The position numbers were made by a program, and so were the translations under genes. The notes beneath the pieces are model-generated. The model was not told where the DNA came from. It worked only from the letters and a program-made list of their open reading frames with translations, and did not search any database. This document shows, piece after piece, positions 26,825 to 35,072 of a DNA stretch of 64,000 bases (within the stretch, counting starts at the first letter, position 1; each line of letters opens with the position of its first letter). Source of the DNA: Saprospiraceae bacterium (lineage in GTDB: Bacteria > Bacteroidota > Bacteroidia > Chitinophagales > Saprospiraceae); the NCBI GenBank assembly GCA_028284395.1, contig JANQRV010000415.1, positions 59,960 to 123,959 of the forward strand, written 5' to 3'.

Positions 26825-27991
26825 CTATTGTCTAGTGCTAATCTCAATTAATTCGTTTTCATTCAATCCTCTTGCTCCTTCCAGTATCAACTCCTGACCC
26901 GGTTTGAGACCATTGTTAACCAAGATCTCTCCTTGATAGCTCTCACCAGTCTCGATGAATACTTTTTTAGCAATAAGTTCGTCTGCCTTTTCACTTTTGA
27001 TAAAGACATAATCATTCCCACTGACCTCCTGCAAAACGGCTTCAACCGGTACGGCAATAGCATTCTCTGCGGAAAAATCATTGATGAGTAATATGGCTAA
27101 TAAGTTAGGTTTCAGTAAATTAGTGGAACGATTTAGAGCAGCTTCCACTTCAAAAGTTCGGTTGGAAGGATCAATAGTGCGGCCAATTTGACTGATCCTT
27201 ACCCTTTGTTCTATTCCTAGTGCTGGAAACTGTACGGTGACTAAATCGCCTCTTCGGACCGAGCGGAGTAGGTTTTCTGGAACATCGGCGACCACCTTTA
27301 ACTTGTTGGTGTTCAGAATCTGTAGAATCGGTGCCCCTGGTGCGGCGACTTCACCACTCTGGAGAATAACCCGTTCTACCGTTCCTGAGATGGGAGCATA
27401 TACTTCTGCTTTGGTTGTCTGATGCTGTATCGTTTCTAGGCTTTTCTCGAGTCGTTCCTTGTTGTTCTTAGCCTCCAAGTACTGAATTTCGGAGCCAATA
27501 TTTTGATCCCATAGCCTCTTTTGTCTTTCGTAAACGGTCGTTGCCAATTCTAACGACTTATTTAATTCCGCAATTTGTCGGTCCAATTGTTCCATATCCA
27601 GCTTAGCAATCAATTGACCTTTTCGAACAATATCGCCCTCCTTCAACGGCATCAAAATTATTCTTCCAGGAGATTCCGATGTTGCATCGACCAGATCTTC
27701 GGCCTGGATTGAACCCTGGATCTCAACAAATTTTTTGAATTCTTTGGTGGATAGAACTTTAGTGGTAACTAACTTCACGTTCTTGACAGCGTTGGACGGT
27801 TCCAGTGCTGTGATCTGTTCCTCCAGTGCAGCGATGTAGTTCTTTAATTCTTTTAATTCTGTACGCTTCTGCTTTAATAAGTTCTTTTTTCCAGTGAGGT
27901 CCTCCGGGATCTCTGTTGTCGGACCTGAAGAACAGTGGGAAGCGACAATTCCTATGAGAACAATGGTGAAAAACTGTGACCAGTACTTCAT
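26825..27991 (-). CDS. RND efflux periplasmic adaptor (membrane fusion) lipoprotein
   Basis: A 388-residue adaptor that links the inner-membrane pump to the TolC channel. The N-terminus has a lipobox (GIVASHC, Cys at residue 20), then a coiled coil (about 30-65), a biotinyl-lipoyl-like half (GRIILMPLKEGDIVRKGQLIAKLD), a helical hairpin, and the second lipoyl half with VYAPISGTVERVILQSGEVAAPG, followed by beta-barrel and membrane-proximal domains. It lies 30 bp upstream of the permease and 42 bp downstream of the TolC gene on the same strand, so the set forms one transcription unit. Confidence 0.93.
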   Translation of the reverse strand: MKYWSQFFTIVLIGIVASHCSSGPTTEIPEDLTGKKNLLKQKRTELKELKNYIAALEEQITALEPSNAVKNVKLVTTKVLSTKEFKKFVEIQGSIQAEDLVDATSESPGRIILMPLKEGDIVRKGQLIAKLDMEQLDRQIAELNKSLELATTVYERQKRLWDQNIGSEIQYLEAKNNKERLEKSLETIQHQTTKAEVYAPISGTVERVILQSGEVAAPGAPILQILNTNKLKVVADVPENLLRSVRRGDLVTVQFPALGIEQRVRISQIGRTIDPSNRTFEVEAALNRSTNLLKPNLLAILLINDFSAENAIAVPVEAVLQEVSGNDYVFIKSEKADELIAKKVFIETGESYQGEILVNNGLKPGQELILEGARGLNENELIEISTRQ

Positions 27992-28033
27992 TTGAATTAA
28001 TTGTTTTGTTATTGGATGCGAATTGGAGATGTC

Positions 28034-29386
28034 TTATTTCCCCAAGGCTTGTTCGAGGTCGGACTTAGCTTTGATAACATCGTATAGTGCAGTCAAATAA
28101 TTACTTTGGGAAGTGTAAAGACTCTGTTCTGCCTGGGTTACTTCCAGACTGGAGCCTACACCTTCTTTGTATTTGATTTGGGTAGTATTGTAAATTCTTT
28201 CGGCCAGGGAAAGGTTTTTCCTTTGACTTTCTAGTTTTTCTCTTGCACTCAGATAGTTTGTCCGGCCAGTTTGGACTTCAAGGGTGATTCCTCGTCTCAA
28301 ATCTGTTTTCTGATTGGCAGCTTCTTCGAGGTCGATCTTTACTCGTTGGACTTTTGCTTTTTTGTCAAATCCGTCAAAGATGGGAACATTTAGATTTAAA
28401 CCGACATAGGCGGAAGGAGCCCAGAATCCGTCTTTGAAGGTATTACCTTGAAAGGAATAAGTGTAAGCTCCATTTCCTCGTATGGACGGCAAGTAATATG
28501 ACTTGTTCAACCTGAGATTGAGTTCGTTTAGTTCGATATTGAGATCAGCCAGGCCCATTTCAGGGCGCCCTGAATAATTGATGTCTGCTACGAGGTCTTC
28601 ATCACCTACCTCCATTTCCATGTCTTCCAATCGGCCCGCAACGGTTAGTGCCTCGTCAATGGGATGGCCCATAGCGAATTTGAGTGCGGACATAGCATTT
28701 TCCTTCTGACGGACGAGATTGTCACGTTCGGTCTTTAAGTTGAGAAGAGAAAGTTCTTGTCGATCGATATCCAATTGCTCGACAAATCCAGCTTTGTACA
28801 ATTCCTTGGTTTCATTGAGCAACTTCTCCAGGTTTCCAATGTTCTTATCGAGAATTTCAAGGTTGGTGTTGACCAAAACTACGGGAAGAAACGCATTGAT
28901 AACGTTGTTTTTAACTTCTCTTTTTTGGGAGACCAATTCTTGCTGAACGAAATTCCGATAAGCACGGGCTGCTTTCAAGGCAACAAAATAACTGCCTTCA
29001 AAAATCATCGCTTCCAGGTTAATACCCGCATTGAAATTGTTCCTTAAAAAGAACGAGCCTTCGGTCTGAACTTCTCCGTTGGGATTCAATACTCTAATGA
29101 ATTCCACTAGGGCAGTGGGAAGTGGTTGAACCGGGACCTGAAGATAGCGTTGATAATTGACCGTACCATTGACTTGCGGAATTCCCGTTGCCCTTCTTTC
29201 AAAGATTTGTTGCTCCGCGTCTGCAATGTTAAGAAATGCGTTTTTAATGCTAATGTTATTGGTCATCGCGTATTCAATCGTCTCTTCGAGAGTCATAACT
29301 TTAGTGGACTCCTGCCCAAAAGCCATACCGGGCAATACCAGAAGCATCATAACAGTCAGGTGATGAGTTATTCTTTTTAGTTCCAT
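28034..29386 (-). CDS. TolC family outer-membrane efflux channel
   Basis: A 450-residue outer-membrane factor with a signal peptide ending MAFGQ. It has the TolC internal duplication of coiled-coil hairpins: MTLEETIEYAMTNNISI near the start of repeat one, and later LNVPIFDGFDKKAKVQ, EEAANQKTDLRRGI and VTQAEQSLYTSQSNYLTALYD in repeat two. The trimer forms the exit duct for the RND pump encoded downstream. It is preceded by the tetR gene (21 bp) and followed by the adaptor gene. Confidence 0.93.
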   Translation of the reverse strand: MELKRITHHLTVMMLLVLPGMAFGQESTKVMTLEETIEYAMTNNISIKNAFLNIADAEQQIFERRATGIPQVNGTVNYQRYLQVPVQPLPTALVEFIRVLNPNGEVQTEGSFFLRNNFNAGINLEAMIFEGSYFVALKAARAYRNFVQQELVSQKREVKNNVINAFLPVVLVNTNLEILDKNIGNLEKLLNETKELYKAGFVEQLDIDRQELSLLNLKTERDNLVRQKENAMSALKFAMGHPIDEALTVAGRLEDMEMEVGDEDLVADINYSGRPEMGLADLNIELNELNLRLNKSYYLPSIRGNGAYTYSFQGNTFKDGFWAPSAYVGLNLNVPIFDGFDKKAKVQRVKIDLEEAANQKTDLRRGITLEVQTGRTNYLSAREKLESQRKNLSLAERIYNTTQIKYKEGVGSSLEVTQAEQSLYTSQSNYLTALYDVIKAKSDLEQALGK

Positions 29387-29407
29387 CTAGGATAGCGTTT
29401 TCTGGAT

Positions 29408-30028
29408 TTAAGATTCTTCCACAATCTTTTGGTAATGCTTTTCCAATAGTTTCAGACCCTTTGGAGAGGCAATGCCATGCATGTGGTAATTGAAAAATTC
29501 CTTAAATAAATTAGCCTTGTCATATTTGCTAGTAGGAAACATATCGTTGTCCACTACCTGGTTAATTTTACCGATGTACAACCGAGAGATAATTGCCGGA
29601 TCCATATCGTTCCGGTAAACACCTTGTTCTATCCCTCGTTCGATGTTATTCCTAATGATTTCATATGCCTCTTTGAGGTGTAAGCTTTCCATCGACATCC
29701 ACAGATCCTTGTAGTACTTCTTTAAGTCGTAGACTGCGGTAGGGGAGAGCTTTCGAAGCATCTGAATGCTGTATCGCGCCAGCTTTAGCATTTCTTCTAC
29801 GGCGTCATCCGATTCTTCTTTGATTTGTTGCATCATTCGCTGCTCTAAAGCAACGCGACTGTCCAGAATCTTTCCGATCAGATCTGCTTTGTTGTCAACG
29901 TACTCATAGAGCGTTTTTTTGGAAATCCCCAAATGTCGGGCAATATCATCCATTGTGACACTCTTCAGTCCATACCTCATGAAGAGCTCCTCTGATTTGA
30001 ATAGAACCTGCTGCTGTTTTTGATCCAT
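29408..30028 (-). CDS. TetR/AcrR family regulator of the efflux operon
   Basis: A 206-residue repressor-type protein. The N-terminal HTH runs from about residue 6 to 52 (LFMRYGLKSVTMDDIARHL, GISKKTLYEYVDNKADLI), and the rest is an all-helical ligand-binding and dimer domain. It is the first gene of the efflux operon, so it probably autoregulates. An inverted repeat 19-41 bp upstream of its start is a natural operator candidate. The inducer is unknown. Confidence 0.92.
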   Translation of the reverse strand: MDQKQQQVLFKSEELFMRYGLKSVTMDDIARHLGISKKTLYEYVDNKADLIGKILDSRVALEQRMMQQIKEESDDAVEEMLKLARYSIQMLRKLSPTAVYDLKKYYKDLWMSMESLHLKEAYEIIRNNIERGIEQGVYRNDMDPAIISRLYIGKINQVVDNDMFPTSKYDKANLFKEFFNYHMHGIASPKGLKLLEKHYQKIVEES

Positions 30029-30046
30029 GGTTGTTTAGGTCTGCCT

Positions 30047-30069
30047 CCACAAATCATTTGAATTTGTGG
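30047..30069. promoter_or_regulatory. Inverted repeat, candidate TetR operator
   Basis: CCACAAAT (30047-30054), 7 bases, ATTTGTGG (30062-30069): perfect 8-bp arms, 23 bp overall, just upstream of the tetR-led operon. Arm length and spacing suit a TetR dimer. No T-run follows, so it is not a terminator. Confidence 0.5.
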
Positions 30070-30255
30070 GGTCCACTACTTATTTACTTGCTTGGCTATC
30101 GGCCGGATTGGATTGGTTTTCTCCGGCAAATGTATACCTAAAAAACCATGGAAACAATTTTTGGTTTAAAAGTTTCCAAAGTTTTTTGAGAAATTATTTT
30201 AACGGCTTGAATGCTTCGATCAGCGTGCGATTTTCTACGATGAATGGCAGGTGAT

Positions 30256-31320
30256 TTAATTGACGGTCGAATTATAGTAGTGCATAGAAGCTTTGATTTC
30301 ATCAGTTTCAGCCTCCTGATTGACGTGTACCTGGCCTATGGGTTGAATCAAGCTGAAATTGATTTTTTTGTCGACGTTTTTCTTATCGTTTTGCATGAGG
30401 TGAATTAATTCCTGAAAACTGTCGCGGGGAATGATTGGTTGAGGATAAAGTGTTTTAATGAAGGACAAGATTTGCTCCAATTCTTGATTCGTCAGCCCTT
30501 GGCGTTGAAAAGACAAATGAGCTTCGCAGATCATACCTAATGCGATTGCTTCACCGTGCAAAAGCGGCGTCTTCGAAGAAAGAAAGTAACTTTCTATGGC
30601 GTGCCCGATTGTATGTCCGAAATTTAGTGCTTTGCGAATGCCCTTTTCAAATGGATCACTCTCGACAATTTGTTTTTTGATCAATACGGAATGAGCGATA
30701 AGTGCTGTCCAGTCAACCTGTTCCAAGTTCTTCACAAGTTGTAGACTATTCCATTGATCTCGATCGGCGATCAAACAATGCTTAATGATTTCGGCAAAAC
30801 CGCTGGTAATCTCCCTTTTCGGAAGCGTTTTCAGGAAAACCGGGTCGATAAAAACTGCACCTGGGTTTTTGAAAAGTCCGATGCTGTTCTTAATGTCTGC
30901 GAAATCGATGCCTAGTTTGCCACCGACCGATGCATCCACTTGGGATAAAAGGGTGGTGGGAATTTGAATGAAATCGATTCCTCTCTTAAAGGTGCCGGCG
31001 CAGAATCCCCCCATGTCGCCAATGACGCCACCGCCCAGGTTCAGAACCAAGGCACGTCGGTCAGTCTGATTGTGCATCAGTGAAGACCAGATCTTTTCAC
31101 AGGTTTGAATGTTTTTATGCACCTCACCTGGCGGAATTGTAATGACCTTAAAGGGGATATCTGCAAGATATTCCGCCAAGATTGGCAGACAGTGAGTAGC
31201 AGTATTTTCGTCTGCAATAAGCAGGTGCTGAGAATATTGTCGGTCAGTTACAAAATGGCGGAGTGCCCGTTGGATATGGCCAATGTAAATATTGTATTCT
31301 GGTAGCTTGATGATATCCAT
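30256..31320 (-). CDS. aroB: 3-dehydroquinate synthase
   Basis: A 354-residue enzyme for the second step of the shikimate pathway, converting DAHP to 3-dehydroquinate with NAD and a divalent metal. Motifs seen: IPPGEVHKN, NLGGGVIGDMGGFCAGTFKRG (nucleotide loop), IPTTLLSQVDASVGGK, GFAEIIKH, and the metal ligands in ALNFGHTIGHAIES and LLHGEAIALGM. Length is standard. aroA, another shikimate gene, lies 2.5 kb away on the other strand. The ABM protein gene ends 27 bp upstream on the same strand. Confidence 0.96.
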   Translation of the reverse strand: MDIIKLPEYNIYIGHIQRALRHFVTDRQYSQHLLIADENTATHCLPILAEYLADIPFKVITIPPGEVHKNIQTCEKIWSSLMHNQTDRRALVLNLGGGVIGDMGGFCAGTFKRGIDFIQIPTTLLSQVDASVGGKLGIDFADIKNSIGLFKNPGAVFIDPVFLKTLPKREITSGFAEIIKHCLIADRDQWNSLQLVKNLEQVDWTALIAHSVLIKKQIVESDPFEKGIRKALNFGHTIGHAIESYFLSSKTPLLHGEAIALGMICEAHLSFQRQGLTNQELEQILSFIKTLYPQPIIPRDSFQELIHLMQNDKKNVDKKINFSLIQPIGQVHVNQEAETDEIKASMHYYNSTVN

Positions 31321-31347
31321 GATGATCGCTAGATTAAGAAGTTGCTG

Positions 31348-31638
31348 TTATGAGAATTGTTCTTGAACACTCCAGGCTTCAGCCTTGACTGCGAAAAAAG
31401 CCTTTGTGGTTTGCCAGGTCTCGCGGAAAAGATCGGAATCTCGGTAGTTGTTAAGATCGTTTTCACTGTCCCAAATGCTAAAAGTAAAGAATACGCAAGG
31501 GTCAGAAGTGCACTGCCATAACTCCAGGTGTAAACAGCCTTGGAAATCTCGAATTTTTGTCTTTTTCTGAGTAAAGAGCTGACGAAAAGAAGCGATGTGC
31601 TCTTCTTTGAAAGTTAGTTTTACCAGCCGTTTTATCAT
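31348..31638 (-). CDS. Antibiotic biosynthesis monooxygenase (ABM) family protein
   Basis: A 96-residue ferredoxin-like small protein of the ABM superfamily: MIKRLVKLTF at the start, a CLHLELWQ strand, FFTFSIWDSENDLNNY in the middle, and FRETWQTTKAFFAVKAEAWSV at the end. Family members range from quinone-forming monooxygenases to haem-degrading and uncharacterised dimeric proteins. Nothing here fixes the substrate. An upstream in-frame start at 31668 would add ten residues not typical of the family, so 31638 is preferred. It sits between the DUF62 gene and aroB on the same strand. Confidence 0.8.
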   Translation of the reverse strand: MIKRLVKLTFKEEHIASFRQLFTQKKTKIRDFQGCLHLELWQCTSDPCVFFTFSIWDSENDLNNYRDSDLFRETWQTTKAFFAVKAEAWSVQEQFS

Positions 31639-31684
31639 GCCTTTTGGATTTGCGGTCAAAGGTAACAATCAAAACCTAAAGCCG

Positions 31685-32461
31685 CTAAGCAAAATCAATC
31701 TGCACGGAATCTTCCAGCTTGAGATCTAAAAGACTACTGGCTTTGCCCATGTTAATGGCTATCTCCAGATAGCCGGCGGAATTAAAAAAACTCAAAACTT
31801 CGCCGATCGGAACATCTTGATAACGCTCATTGAGTTGTCGGATCGGATCGTGGCGCTTGAACAAAATGGAGAAAGAACGTCCATGTCCAACCCGCTCGAA
31901 CAAATCTTTTCGAATGTTGACAATAGCGTTCTCATAGTTGTCAATATGAATGACGGTGCCCTGAATACGAGAGGGAGTAATGACTGGTTGGAAACTCAAT
32001 CTCTTGACGATATTGGTCAATGGACTACCTATATCATGGAAGGGAAGGTTTTGGTGGATGTGTGCTACGGCATTGGCATAGACCTCTTTCAAGGGAAAAG
32101 GTGAAACGGCTGTTCTGGGAAAGGGAAGTTGAAAGGTCTCTGCGGGTGCTTCAGGAAAAACAAGTGAAAAAATACCGTTGTCCGGTCCCAGAAAATAGTG
32201 CTCGGACTGTTTAATTGCCAGGAATGTTTGTGATGGATTGCCAAAGTCGTTAACACTGATAATGTGAATGGTTCCAGCAGGAAAGCTCTTCCACGTATTT
32301 TGTACCACAAAGGCAGCGTGTACGATGTCGTAGTTTTCGATTTCGTGTGTGATATCGACGAGGTTGACTTCGGGGACTTGAGTTAAGATGGCTCCTTTCA
32401 TGATGGCCAAATAATAATCTTTCCATCCGAAATCTGAAGTAATGGTAACAATCCTGGGCAT
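31685..32461 (-). CDS. DUF62 / SAM hydroxide adenosyltransferase family protein with altered active site
   Basis: A 258-residue member of the family that includes SAM hydroxide adenosyltransferases and the chlorinase/fluorinase enzymes. Retained features are the N-terminal IVTITSDFG strand, FPAGTIHI, FLGPDNGIFSL, and the C-terminal NSAGYLEIAINMGKASSLLDL. The segment normally reading VDPGVG-xxRR, which carries the catalytic Asp and Arg, reads VNDFGNPSQT (Asn71; Gln78/Thr79). The usual FHGRD histidine region is also reshaped (HIHQNLPFHDIG). It may therefore bind SAM without the classical hydrolysis. An alternative start at 32491 adds ten residues. Cytosolic; same strand as the ABM and aroB genes. 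Confidence 0.85.
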   Translation of the reverse strand: MPRIVTITSDFGWKDYYLAIMKGAILTQVPEVNLVDITHEIENYDIVHAAFVVQNTWKSFPAGTIHIISVNDFGNPSQTFLAIKQSEHYFLGPDNGIFSLVFPEAPAETFQLPFPRTAVSPFPLKEVYANAVAHIHQNLPFHDIGSPLTNIVKRLSFQPVITPSRIQGTVIHIDNYENAIVNIRKDLFERVGHGRSFSILFKRHDPIRQLNERYQDVPIGEVLSFFNSAGYLEIAINMGKASSLLDLKLEDSVQIDFA

Positions 32462-32491
32462 TTGTGAAACACTTCTATTTGGGTCAATCAT

Positions 32492-32823
32492 TGGTTTGGT
32501 CTCAAACGCAGCTGACCGATCATAAAAATATAAAAGCTAAGCAAGTTTTTGGCCTCTTTGCGTTCAATAAATTATGATTGTTGAAAAAATAAAAGGGTTT
32601 CTTAGCCAGCTTAAGAGATATATCTTTAAATTTGTCTGGGAGGGTTTGAGCCCGGTTTTCCAGGTTTTTTTCTTGTAGGTTTGAACGCAAATTCAACTAT
32701 TTTGGTTGAAAATGCAAATTGGAGTAGATAATTAATTGATAACAACCATGCTGCTCAATCGGATTCCAGTTGATTCGCAATGGAACCCTTGGCTAAAGCA
32801 TAGTTAAAAGGAGAAAATTTATA
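32492..32823. other. Divergent intergenic region DUF62 / phoH
   Basis: No ORF or RNA gene recognised. It holds a perfect TAnnTTTG box (TAAATTTG, 32627-32634) overlapping a second weaker one (TATCTTTA, 32621-32628) facing phoH; the -33 region is poor. A good ribosome binding site lies at its right end. Confidence 0.45.
32807..32813 (+). promoter_or_regulatory. Shine-Dalgarno-like site deciding the TTG start of phoH
   Basis: AAAGGAG ends 10 bases before TTG 32824. Strong SD sequences are rare among the genes of this window, and this one supports a TTG start rather than a later ATG. Confidence 0.5.
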
Positions 32824-33816
32824 TTGAGCGAAATAATTCTTACCATCAGTGGCGTTGATCCAGTGGAGTTGTACGGCGAAAAGAACGCCAAGTTAAATCT
32901 TTTTCGGAATGCCTTTCCGGAAATTAATATCACCTCAAGGGGCAACCACCTCAAATTAACAGGAGAAAAGAAATATACTCAGAAGGCCAAGGCCAAATTT
33001 GAATTGATGGTCCGATTGCTCAAGGAGCATAAGGAGTTACCCAATCAAGTGGTAGAAGACATCCTACAGGATGAAAATCCGTATAAGGCTAAATTTGGGA
33101 ATGGTGATGACACCAAAACGATTGTTCACGGTCGTGGAGGAAAGCAGATTAAAGCTAAAACGCGGAATCAGCAAAAACTGATCGAAGCAGCGGAAAAAAG
33201 CGATGTCGTTTTTGCAATTGGTCCGGCGGGAACTGGTAAAACGTACACTGCAGTAGCATTGGCGGTCCGAGCCCTCAAGAATCGTAAAGTCAAAAAAATT
33301 ATTTTGACCCGGCCGGCCGTTGAAGCGGGGGAGAATCTGGGGTTCTTACCAGGAGACCTAAAAGAAAAAATTGATCCTTATTTGCGCCCCTTATACGATT
33401 CTCTGGATGATATGTTCCCCGCAGAGAAATTAGATCATTTTATGCAGACGAGAGTCATCGAGATTGCTCCATTGGCTTTTATGAGGGGACGGACCCTGGA
33501 TAATGCCTTTATCATTTTGGATGAAGCTCAGAATTGCTCAACGATGCAGATAAAGATGTTTCTTACGCGCCTGGGACCTTCTGCACAATGTATTATTACT
33601 GGTGATTTATCACAAATTGATTTGCCTTACCATCAAACCTCTGGATTGCGCAAAGCCATTGAAATACTCGGTAATCTAAAAGGTATAGAAGCCGTTTATC
33701 TGTCTGCAGAAGATGTCGTCCGACACCGGCTTGTTAAAGACATTATTTTGGCGTACGAAAAGGCTGGTTCCACCAATTCCAAACGTAAGTCTAAGACAAA
33801 GGAAGAAGAAGAATGA
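32824..33816 (+). CDS. PhoH family ATPase
   Basis: A 330-residue cytosolic PhoH-like NTPase. An N-terminal KH-like region (residues about 1-100, ITSRGNHLKLTGE) precedes the P-loop GPAGTGKT at about residue 138, LTRPAVEAGENLGFLPGD, Walker B AFIILDEAQNC, and GDLSQIDLP. This is the YbeZ-like form, commonly linked to rRNA or RNA metabolism together with YbeY. The start is TTG with a clear SD site. Its stop overlaps the aroA start by 4 bp (ATGA), so the two are translationally coupled. Confidence 0.93.
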   Translation: MSEIILTISGVDPVELYGEKNAKLNLFRNAFPEINITSRGNHLKLTGEKKYTQKAKAKFELMVRLLKEHKELPNQVVEDILQDENPYKAKFGNGDDTKTIVHGRGGKQIKAKTRNQQKLIEAAEKSDVVFAIGPAGTGKTYTAVALAVRALKNRKVKKIILTRPAVEAGENLGFLPGDLKEKIDPYLRPLYDSLDDMFPAEKLDHFMQTRVIEIAPLAFMRGRTLDNAFIILDEAQNCSTMQIKMFLTRLGPSAQCIITGDLSQIDLPYHQTSGLRKAIEILGNLKGIEAVYLSAEDVVRHRLVKDIILAYEKAGSTNSKRKSKTKEEEE

Positions 33817-35051
33817 AATACAAGGTAAGTAAAAGCAATCGATCGATTAGAGGGACGGTCGACTTGGCAGGCTCGAAAAGTATCAGCAACCGTGCACTGA
33901 TCATCCAGGCCTTAACGGAACAGCCCTTTGAGATCAAGCGTTTGGCGAATGCGAATGATACTGTTTTGCTGCAAAAGCTATTGCGTGAAGATAGTGAGAT
34001 CAGAGATGCGGGCCCGGCGGGAACAACCTTTAGGTTTTTAACGGCTTATCTTTCGCTACAACCTGGCACACAGATATTAACTGGGTCAGAGCGTATGAAG
34101 AAACGCCCGATTGGAGTATTGGTCGAAGCTTTACGCACTCTGGGGGCCGATATTACCTACCTTGAAGAGCCCGGGTATCCACCTTTGCAAATTGGAGAGC
34201 CGAAGGAATTTGGCACCTCCAACCAACTGACCATTTCTGCTGGTACAAGTAGCCAATATATATCCGCTTTGTTAATGATCGCTCCAGTCTTACAAAACGG
34301 ACTGGAATTAAAATTGGACGGTAAAATCGTTTCACGTCCCTACATTGAGATGACGTTGTCGCTCATGAAATATTTTGGCATCGAACACACCTGGAATGGA
34401 AATGTGATTCGGATCGCTCCGCAAGAATATCAACCCAAAACATTTACGGTCGAGGCCGATTGGTCTGCAGCTAGCTATTACTATTCACTAGCAGCCATTG
34501 CGGAACAGGCTGATTTAAGGATCGAGGGATTATTTGAAGAAAGTGTTCAGGGGGATGCGATTCTGGCAAAGATGATGGAGCATTTTGGCGTTAAAACGAT
34601 TTTCAACGACAATGGGGTCCATCTTATTAAAGCCGGAGAACTTACGATATCTGCTTTTTCCTGGGATTTTTTAAAATGTCCTGATTTGGCACAGACCCTA
34701 GCCGTGATTTGTGGTGCATTAGGCGTTAAAGGCCGTTTTACTGGATTGGAGACGCTGCGGATAAAAGAGACCGATCGCATTGATGCGCTGCAAAGGGAGT
34801 TGAAGAAAGTCGGCGTAACGGTTCAAGTTGATCCTTCAGATGAGTCCTATCAATTGGTTTCTGGAACCGCTGATCTAGACCACTACTATCCATGTTTTGC
34901 TACCTACGAAGACCATAGGATGGCTATGGCATTTGCGCCATTAGCAATGATAGGACCTATTGAAGTAGAAGAGCCCCTTGTAGTTGGAAAATCTTATCCC
35001 GACTATTGGAGGGACCTTTCTTCGCTCGGTTTTCAGGTGGTAGAAATTTGA
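33813..35051 (+). CDS. aroA: 3-phosphoshikimate 1-carboxyvinyltransferase (EPSP synthase)
   Basis: A 412-residue enzyme that joins shikimate 3-phosphate and phosphoenolpyruvate, the sixth shikimate-pathway step. Seen: LAGSKSISNRALI (PEP/S3P binding), a GPAGTTFRFL loop in place of the usual NAGTAxRFL form, RMKKRPIG, GTSSQYISALLM, LRIKETDRIDAL, and YEDHRMAMAFAPL near the C-terminus. It is slightly short but complete. It forms an operon with phoH (4-bp overlap) and converges on the OmpA-like gene with 21 bp between. Confidence 0.95.
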   Translation: MKYKVSKSNRSIRGTVDLAGSKSISNRALIIQALTEQPFEIKRLANANDTVLLQKLLREDSEIRDAGPAGTTFRFLTAYLSLQPGTQILTGSERMKKRPIGVLVEALRTLGADITYLEEPGYPPLQIGEPKEFGTSNQLTISAGTSSQYISALLMIAPVLQNGLELKLDGKIVSRPYIEMTLSLMKYFGIEHTWNGNVIRIAPQEYQPKTFTVEADWSAASYYYSLAAIAEQADLRIEGLFEESVQGDAILAKMMEHFGVKTIFNDNGVHLIKAGELTISAFSWDFLKCPDLAQTLAVICGALGVKGRFTGLETLRIKETDRIDALQRELKKVGVTVQVDPSDESYQLVSGTADLDHYYPCFATYEDHRMAMAFAPLAMIGPIEVEEPLVVGKSYPDYWRDLSSLGFQVVEI

Positions 35052-35072
35052 GCTGCGGTCATTGCGCTTTGA

